In this document: positions 57,991 through 64,000 of the stretch, piece by piece
How positions within the stretch are numbered: the first letter of the stretch is position 1
Layout: each line of letters begins with the position of its first letter
Origin: Annona cherimola
Taxonomy: Eukaryota > Streptophyta > Magnoliopsida > Magnoliales > Annonaceae
Length of the DNA stretch: 64,000 bases
Reading direction: 5' to 3'
Assembly (NCBI GenBank): GCA_030490835.1
Contig: CM059975.1
Span: 54,613,174 to 54,677,173, forward strand
Translations under genes and position numbers: made by a program
The notes under the pieces: generated by a model
Told to the model about the DNA's origin: nothing
Databases searched by the model: none
What the model saw: only the letters and a program-made list of their open reading frames with translations

Positions 57991-59047
57991 TCAAGAATCG
58001 GACTCTGTGGCGTCCTCGTCATCCTCCTCGTCGGGCTGGGGTTGTGATGACTGCCCGAAGCAGGCTCGGACCTCTGGTGGCGTTTGTGGAAACGGCGGCA
58101 GAGTGGAGATGTCGATCTGGCGGTCTTTCGCTATTCACCGTAGGTACGCCTCCATTGCCCGGTCATGCTGACATTGATATTTGGCTAGGGCGGCAACTAG
58201 ATTCTCCAGGTTGGTTAGCCGCTCAGCTGTAGATAGCGGCTGTGAAGATGGTCCTGCTGCAGATGAGGCCACTCTGGGGCGCGTTGTAGTGGTACGGACC
58301 TGGGGCTGGGTGCGGTATGAGAGGTCGTCAATGATGGCCTGGTAGTTTAGGACCTCCTCCGTCTACTCCCATCTGACGCCGGGGTATGGTCGCACAGGTG
58401 CAGATCTGATTATAGATGAGTTGACCCACATCGATCGTCATACCACTGTAGATCGCGTGAAGAAGTAGTTCCCTATCCATCGTCATCTCACTAACGTGGG
58501 TTGACGGCATCATCCGAGCCGAGATAAAATGGAAAAACATCCACTCGTCGTACATCATCTCGCTGCGCTTGAATGATGTGAGTTGACCTCCCGTGGACTT
58601 CCATGTCGGAGGCCGTTGGCAGATATGGCTGGTGATAGGGTTGACATCCTGGCCTTCCCCCTCCAGAAACTCCTCATACTGGTCCGGATAGTCAAAAGAG
58701 CCTAATCCATAATAGGAATTGATCGCTTCAGCATGAAACGGGACTGTTTTGCCCCGGACCTTCACCTTGCCCTGCTCATGTTCTACAGCATTGGCGTAGA
58801 ACTCCTTCACCACTAGCACTATTGCAAACTCAGGCTATGTGAGGAATTTTTGCCAACCTTGAGCATTCAGTGCGTTGATAAAGTTGTCAGAGAAAGAAGT
58901 AATTTTTATTCCCCGCTCAGGAATCAGGTGCCGCTTCTGAAGCGAGTCCGTGTACTGCTTAAATGCCTAAGCGGACACGAACCTGTAGGTGTCAAATTCG
59001 ACTGGCTCCTGAACTTTCTTTCTCTTGGCAGATGATGATGAAGCCAT
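57991..59047 (-). pseudogene. Accessory frame of Athila-like element
   Basis: ATG at 59047 (MASSSSAKRKKVQEPVEFD...). Two TAG stops lie in the first part (after YRFVSA and QKFLT). A 163-codon open stretch follows (58819-58328) with EFYANAVEHEQGKVKVRGKTV, SYYGL and ARMMPSTHVSEMTMDRELLL. A frame slip near 58360 then leads to YQAIIDDLSYRTQ and an acidic end (DEEDDEDATESDS, stop at 57991). It resembles the family annotated as 'putative plant transposon protein' in plant Ty3 elements; its biochemical role is unknown. It is retained while the polymerase and integrase are absent, and this copy is broken. Confidence 0.72.
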
Positions 59048-60180
59048 CTTACACCCAAGCAGTCTCAAACAGCCCTTGCAAACCAAATTCCAACACAATC
59101 AAACAACCCAACAAGCCAATACACAACCAAGCAATCTAGTAATCCAGCAAGCAGTCCAACAAGATAATAAGCTAAACTCCAAAATGCACCTGAAGCAATC
59201 ACCGTGCAACCAATACCAAACAAGCACCAACCAATTCGAAGTAGCTCAATCCACAAACCAAACCATAGACCAATCTACAAGCTGAACTCCAGTTACTATT
59301 CTATCCACAAACCAATCACGCATTCCACGGAATCAACCACCCAACTCGGCCTCCAAACCGGTGATTAATCCACAAAGATCAACCAATTCACCCAATTTTT
59401 CCACTCAAACAATTACCACCACACTTCAAAGTAATGAAAAGGCACCAAAGATGGAAAAATTGTTACCCGTAGAAGTTTCCACCAGAGAATTCGAAGTTGC
59501 CTTGCTGTTGCACTGGCGCCGGGGAGCGGAGGTAGCGGCGCCTAGGCGCCAACCTACTGTTAGCTATTTTCCGGCGCCGGACGAAGAAAAGATGATGGTG
59601 GGGCTCAAAATGGAGCCCAATCCAAGGGGGAAATGATGGGAACTTCAATATGGGGTTATTGCTTATGATTTGATGAAGAAAAATCGGAAATTTAGATGGA
59701 TTTGAGTGGATCTAAACAAAGGGGAAAAAGAATGAAAATGGAATGGTTGGAATGGATGGAATGGGAGGATGAATCCTTGATGAAATGCAGTTGGATTCGT
59801 TAGAAAGGCTTGGAATCAAGAGAAGGTTAATTGGAAATGAAAAAGGAGGAAGAGGGGTCGGCGCCGGGGCTTGGGTTAGGGAACCCTAACCCGAGCTTTA
59901 TAATGCCGTACGGTCGAGCTGTCCACGACCTGGCGCCGGGGGACCCCCATTCGGTGCCCAGGTGCCAAATTTTTTTTACAAAGATAAAAACCCCAAAAAT
60001 AATAAAAATAAAAACAAAATTGCAAATCAAACTGAAACCAAGCAATGGGTTGCCTCCCTTTCAGCGCTAAGCTTAACATCCTCAGCCCGACGTTTCTGCT
60101 ATTCAGTCCTTTTTCAATTTCACCATCTTGAACTCCCGGCCATTAGGGCTGCAACCTGAAAGTTCCGATCTGATCTTAGC
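59048..60180 (-). other. Non-coding stretch between protease and accessory frame
   Basis: No domain recognised. A perfect GGCGCCTAGGCGCC palindrome lies at 59537-59550, and a decayed copy near 59953. GGGAGGCAACCCATTG (minus, near 60050) parallels the post-integrase segment at 48240 in the first Athila-like element, placing the pol deletion close to 60180. Confidence 0.65.
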
Positions 60181-60870
60181 CTATTGTTCCATAAAGTTGT
60201 GCCAGATTTGATTTTTCGGCCGATGAGATAGGGGTATTTTGGTATGAAAATTTCTAGTTTTATCAAATGTAAACTCTCCTACTCCTTTATTGGCTTTAAT
60301 ATCCGTGTCTTGACTTCCCAACGGCTCGATCAGTTCTTTGGGCCCAATGTAACCAACGAGTCGGTCTTTAACACCGACAAATAATTTGTGGCCCCTAGTC
60401 GCAATTTGCTCTTTGTCCTTCTTAAAATCATTCTGAGGAAGCTTTTGAACCTTTGAATTGCCCATATCAATCCTTAAGCAATCCTCTAGGTCAGTCGAGC
60501 TCTGTATAGACTTAAGCACGTTGAATGTAACCTTTTCATTTTGCACATGCATGGTTAATTCTCTGGCTCGTACATTGATTATGGCATTGCCTGTTGCGAG
60601 AAAAGGTCGATTGAGAATAATTGACACATCTCGATCTTCTTCATAATCCAGGATGATAAAATCTGCCGAAAAGATGAATTTTTCCACCTTGATAAGGACA
60701 TCCTCGATGATACCGTCTGGATACGTGATGGATCGATCTGCCAGCTGCAACGTCACGGTGGTAGGTCGAGCTTCCCCTAAGCCCAATATTTTGAAAATGG
60801 ACTTGGGCATGAGATTAATGCTGGCTCCCAAGTCGCATAGGGCTCTCCCGAAGTACTAATCGCCGATTGT
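60181..60870 (-). pseudogene. pol: Athila-like aspartic protease region
   Basis: The active site reads RALCDLGASINLMPK near 60835. An open frame of 216 codons from 60831 follows, with VTLQLADRSITYPDGIIEDV, FIILDYEEDRDVSIIL and RPFLATGNAIINV, parallel to 44700-45000. It continues to VGYIGPKELIEPLG and ends NFMEQ at 60181, where reverse transcriptase should follow but does not. A frame change upstream near 60850 separates it from gag. Confidence 0.85.
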
Positions 60871-62737
60871 GCACGGGATTGTGAAACTCCCTGGGTCTTT
60901 GAGTTTAGGAGGTAGTTTCCTCTGAACCCTCCGCTAGTTTCCTCTGTTAGCGCCACTGTCTCAAATTCCGTCAACCGCCTTTTCTTTGATAGCACGTCTT
61001 TCATGAATTTGGCGTAGCTCGGCATCTGTTCTAAGGCTTCAACGAGAGGTATATTAATATGCAACTTCTTCAATACCTCAAGGAATTTCTTGAACTAGCC
61101 CTCCTTTTTAGACTTTTCAAATCGCTGAGGAAATGGAGGAGGCGGCCTTGGATTTGTGGCGATTTCAGCGTCCGGTTGGTTCTGGGTTGCCACTGGTTCT
61201 TTTGGCTCCTGCGACTGCTGAATCCGAGGATTAGCGGGTTCAGTCACCGATTCCGGTGGAGTTGGATCGGATAACTGCTTTCCACTGCACAATGTGACTG
61301 CTTGGACATGTTCTTTGCCTTTTCCTTTCAAGTTTTGCTCTGTGTCGCTCGGTAACGATCCTTGAGGTCATTGTTTAGGGCTGAGGCCAGTTGGCCTATC
61401 TGAGCTTCCAAATTCCTATTTGTCATGATCTGGGATTGCATAAACTGCATGAAGAGATTTTCCAGATCAGATTTCTTCTCTTCTCGCGGTGGTGGATTGA
61501 ACTGCATTGGTCTTGCTGGTTGTTGCTGTGGTGGCTACTGCGAGAATCCAGGCGGATGATTTGGCCTCATCTGGTTGTTCCATGAGAAGTTAGGATGATT
61601 CCTCCAGCCTGGGTTGTAGTTGTTTCCATACTGATTCGCTAGGTTTCTTTTGAAATTTCCCACGTAATTAATGGACTCCGGGTTGGAGGCACATTGATGA
61701 CTGAGATGGCCGAATTCACCACACCATGTGCAAATGTCTGCTGCTGTCGACTGTTGTGGTATAGATGCCCCTAATGCACTGACGTTGGCTGGCCTAGACA
61801 AGTTCTGGATTTGCCGGGATAAAGAGTCGATGTGAGCTTTTATCTATGAAACAGTGTCCAGTTGGAGTAGACCCGCACCTCGGCTTCTGTCAGATGGCAA
61901 TTGATAAGTGTTGGCCACCATTTTTTTGAGCAGGGCGTATGATTCCCGATAGCTTTTCCGTAGGAGAGATCCGTTCGATGAAGAATCCACCATGTGACGA
62001 GTGGAATCCTGGAGACCGTTATAAAAAATCTGAATCTGGACCCACGGTTGAATTCCATGATGCAGGCATTTTCGGAGCAGGTCTTTGAAGCGATCCCATG
62101 CCTCTGATAGGGTCTCCTCGCCATGTTGCTTGAACGAGACTATATCCATTCTCAGCTTAGCTAACTTGGCAGGCGAGAAGTATTTCTCTAGGAATTTCTA
62201 AGCCAAGTCATTCCATGTGTTGATGAAGTTCGATGGCAAAGAGTTTAGCCACTCGAAAGCTCAATCACGCTGAGAAAATGAAAACATTCGAAGTCGCATT
62301 GCCTCGTCCGAGACTCCGTTCTGCTTGAATGTGTTCATAATCTACAGAAAATTCCGCAGATGGCGGTGTGGATCTTCAGATGCAAGACCTCCGAACTGCC
62401 CGATAGACTGGAGCATCTGGAAAATTACCGGCTTGATCTCAAAGTTGTTGGTGTCGATCGGAGGAGGTGCAATGCTAGTCTGAACATCATTTTGGCCAAG
62501 CGCAATCAAATCCCAAATTGGCTGGTCCAAATCATCTTGAGGTGGATGATTCGGGATCTCAATCCTCTGGTTTCCCTGCTGATTTGCATGAACGTTCTCG
62601 TTCTGGTTCTCGATGTGCTCCATCATTTGATGTTAGTTTCTAGCCTCCCTGCTCTTGCGACGCCTTCTCAAATATGTTTTTTCGGGTTCCGGATCAAAAG
62701 GGACAATAATCTCCTTTCCAGCTTTGCCTCGTCGCAT
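60871..62737 (-). pseudogene. gag: Athila-like gag, broken
   Basis: ATG at 62737 (MRRGKAGKEIIVPFDPEPEK). Then come APPPIDTNNFEIKPVIFQML, the capsid region (FEWLNSLPSNFINTWNDLA, SFKQHGEETLSEAWDRFKD, IQIFYNGLQDSTRHMVDSS), a zinc knuckle CTWCGEFGHLSHQC near 61720, NPGWRNHPNFSWNNQ, and a Gln/Pro linker ending with HINIPLVEALEQMPSYAKF near 61040. About six in-frame stops, mostly TAG, interrupt it, for example after RNFL, before KFLEKY and after PPGFSQ. It would package element RNA. Confidence 0.87.
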
Positions 62738-62883
62738 GCAATATAAGATGATTCTGCAAAAACCAATGAAATTGAACTAGCAGAAATAAAAAGAAACTCT
62801 TGGCTAAAAGGAAGTATGAAAATAAGCTATTCTAGAGAATTATACAAAAAAGTAATAAAACTAAAAATAATTGGCTAAACAGT

Positions 62884-62901
62884 TCCCCGGCAACGGCGCC
62901 A
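62884..62901 (-). other. Primer-binding site, tRNA-Asp type
   Basis: Minus strand TGGCGCCGTTGCCGGGGA, the usual Athila/Tat site, 6 nt from the LTR edge at 62908. Confidence 0.93.
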
Positions 62902-62907
62902 AAAACT

Positions 62908-64000
62908 TGACAAGCTGCGTATATGTCAATTAGAATGTTCGCTATTCATGCAAGTATACGTGCCGTGTCAAGTAATAAAGAGTGAGTAGAGTATCGTTCC
63001 CACGAGTAATTATTAGCCGGAATTATTAATTACTCAAATTGCTTTCGATGGGTGGAAAATTCTGAGTTTGTGATTTAACTAAACTAACAATTGCATTGAG
63101 AAATTAGAGTGAAAGTTCGAGATTACTGGATACTTTAAACGGGTTTTCTGATTAGGGATGGCAGATGGATAGCTTGGAATCCTTGAATCTAAACTATATT
63201 GCTCTGGTTCTTTTTAAGTGGACTGCATAAGTATTTACTAGCCCAAGTTCATATATCTTTATATATGTTTTCCAACAGTATATAAAGCTAATTACACCCT
63301 ATTTAAGTGCTATGTTCCCATGCCATTAAATAAAGTAAAATTGATAAGTTAACAACTTGTACAATGACCACACAGGGTTTAACAGCATATTTCTATCCGT
63401 TAAACAACTCTCCTTACACAAAGGTCAAAACCTATGCCTTGCACATGGATCCGGCAAAGATCTTCCTCTTCCAAGGATAAATCAAGCAATTAAATCATCT
63501 TACAAGGTAGCTAATCTTGTAAAAAAGCATTAAACCCACACATGCAAAGGTAAATCATACACAATCATATATAAGCTTAAATATTCATTACTGAATATTC
63601 TAAGAACCAAAGAACAACATAGTTTAGAATTCAATTCATCCTAACTATCCATCAAATAGAGGTTTAATTCGAAGACATGATCTTAACATCCATTACATCC
63701 ATATAGAAAGTATCCATAAAGACAGGTAAAGAAAATTGGAAAGAATAAGAGAAAACTGTTTCCGACGGTTTCGACCAACGGGGCTTGAATCCTCTCTTCG
63801 ATCCATGCTTTAATTTTGATTTCCACTTTCTTCTGCACTTTGGTTCGTTCTCAGGCTCTCTCCTCTCTCTTCTCGCACGAGCGAACCCCTGGGAACTATA
63901 TATAGAGTCCTCTTTACGCAGCTTACGCACTGGAATATTCGCGTACCGATGCGTATTGGCGCCCAGGCGCCAACTCTTTGTGTGCTGAGTAATTTGGACA
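62908..64000 (-). repeat. 5' LTR, partial (window edge)
   Basis: Begins TGACAAGCTGCG and follows 54879-55970 with clear but scattered differences. TATA-like CTATATATAG (minus) lies near 63896-63905. A GGCGCCCAGGCGCC copy lies at 63958-63971, just upstream of it in LTR sense. The LTR continues past the window. Confidence 0.88.

Larger units (their letters stand above)
54879..64000 (-). mobile_element. Second Athila-like element, lacks RT and integrase
   Basis: Minus-strand element extending past the window. 5' LTR starts at 62908, then tRNA-Asp-type primer site, gag (62737 downward), protease (to 60181), a non-coding stretch, an accessory frame (59047-57991), more non-coding DNA with a MITE, and a 3' LTR (54879-56532). 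No reverse transcriptase, RNase H or integrase sequence lies between protease and the accessory frame, so it would depend on another element. It sits in the gypsy LTR at GCTAC (54874-54878); the matching target duplication would lie outside the window. Confidence 0.88.

Overview
The window is nuclear DNA from a flowering plant, AT-rich and made almost entirely of LTR retrotransposons inserted into one another. I see no convincing single-copy host gene, no tRNA or rRNA gene, and no bacterial feature. The plant call rests on Ty1/copia (SIRE/Maximus-like) and Ty3/gypsy (chromovirus-like and Athila-like) elements, primer-binding sites matching plant initiator tRNA-Met or tRNA-Asp, a hAT-type element with an 8-bp target duplication, and a Tourist-type MITE. 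Lineage names are inferred from motifs; no search could be run.

Layout. 1-1357: unclassified. 1358-4999: minus-strand gypsy element reduced to gag plus LTRs. 5321-15180: plus-strand copia element, split by a nearly pristine non-autonomous gypsy element with two 3053-bp LTRs (7796-14637, TSD GTAGT). 15250 to about 17800: minus-strand gypsy LTR holding a solo copia LTR (16094-17303, TSD TTGCT). About 18440-20255: AT-rich tandem repeats and the 5' part of a plus-strand gypsy LTR. 20256-27111: minus-strand copia element with an unbroken 1010-codon pol. 27112-30131: minus-strand gypsy LTR. 30132-35327: decayed plus-strand gypsy element with an extra region before gag. 35328-39584: copia LTR fragment split by a gypsy solo LTR (35605-38987, TSD ACTGC). 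39585-41065: gypsy LTR fragment. 41066-52718: Athila-like element, nearly complete but riddled with stops, with a hAT element (41343-42860) in gag. 52719-54878: gypsy LTR fragment. 54879-64000: minus-strand Athila-like element running off the window; it lacks reverse transcriptase and integrase and carries a MITE.

The plus-strand LTR pieces at 19341-20255, 30132-30698 and 52719-54878 are one family in one orientation. They may be the two LTRs of a single old gypsy element, the host into which most of the rest was inserted.

The most unusual signal is regulatory. Three unrelated LTR families each carry an array of a different self-complementary hexamer just upstream of their TATA box: GTCGAC (copia), CACGTG (first Athila-like) and GGCGCC (second Athila-like). 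The second novelty is that the non-coding interior of the young gypsy derivative is built from about five degenerate units of roughly 80 bp, each resembling its own LTR-end/primer-binding junction. The in-frame stops in the older elements are mostly TAG and TGA, which fits decay driven by cytosine methylation.
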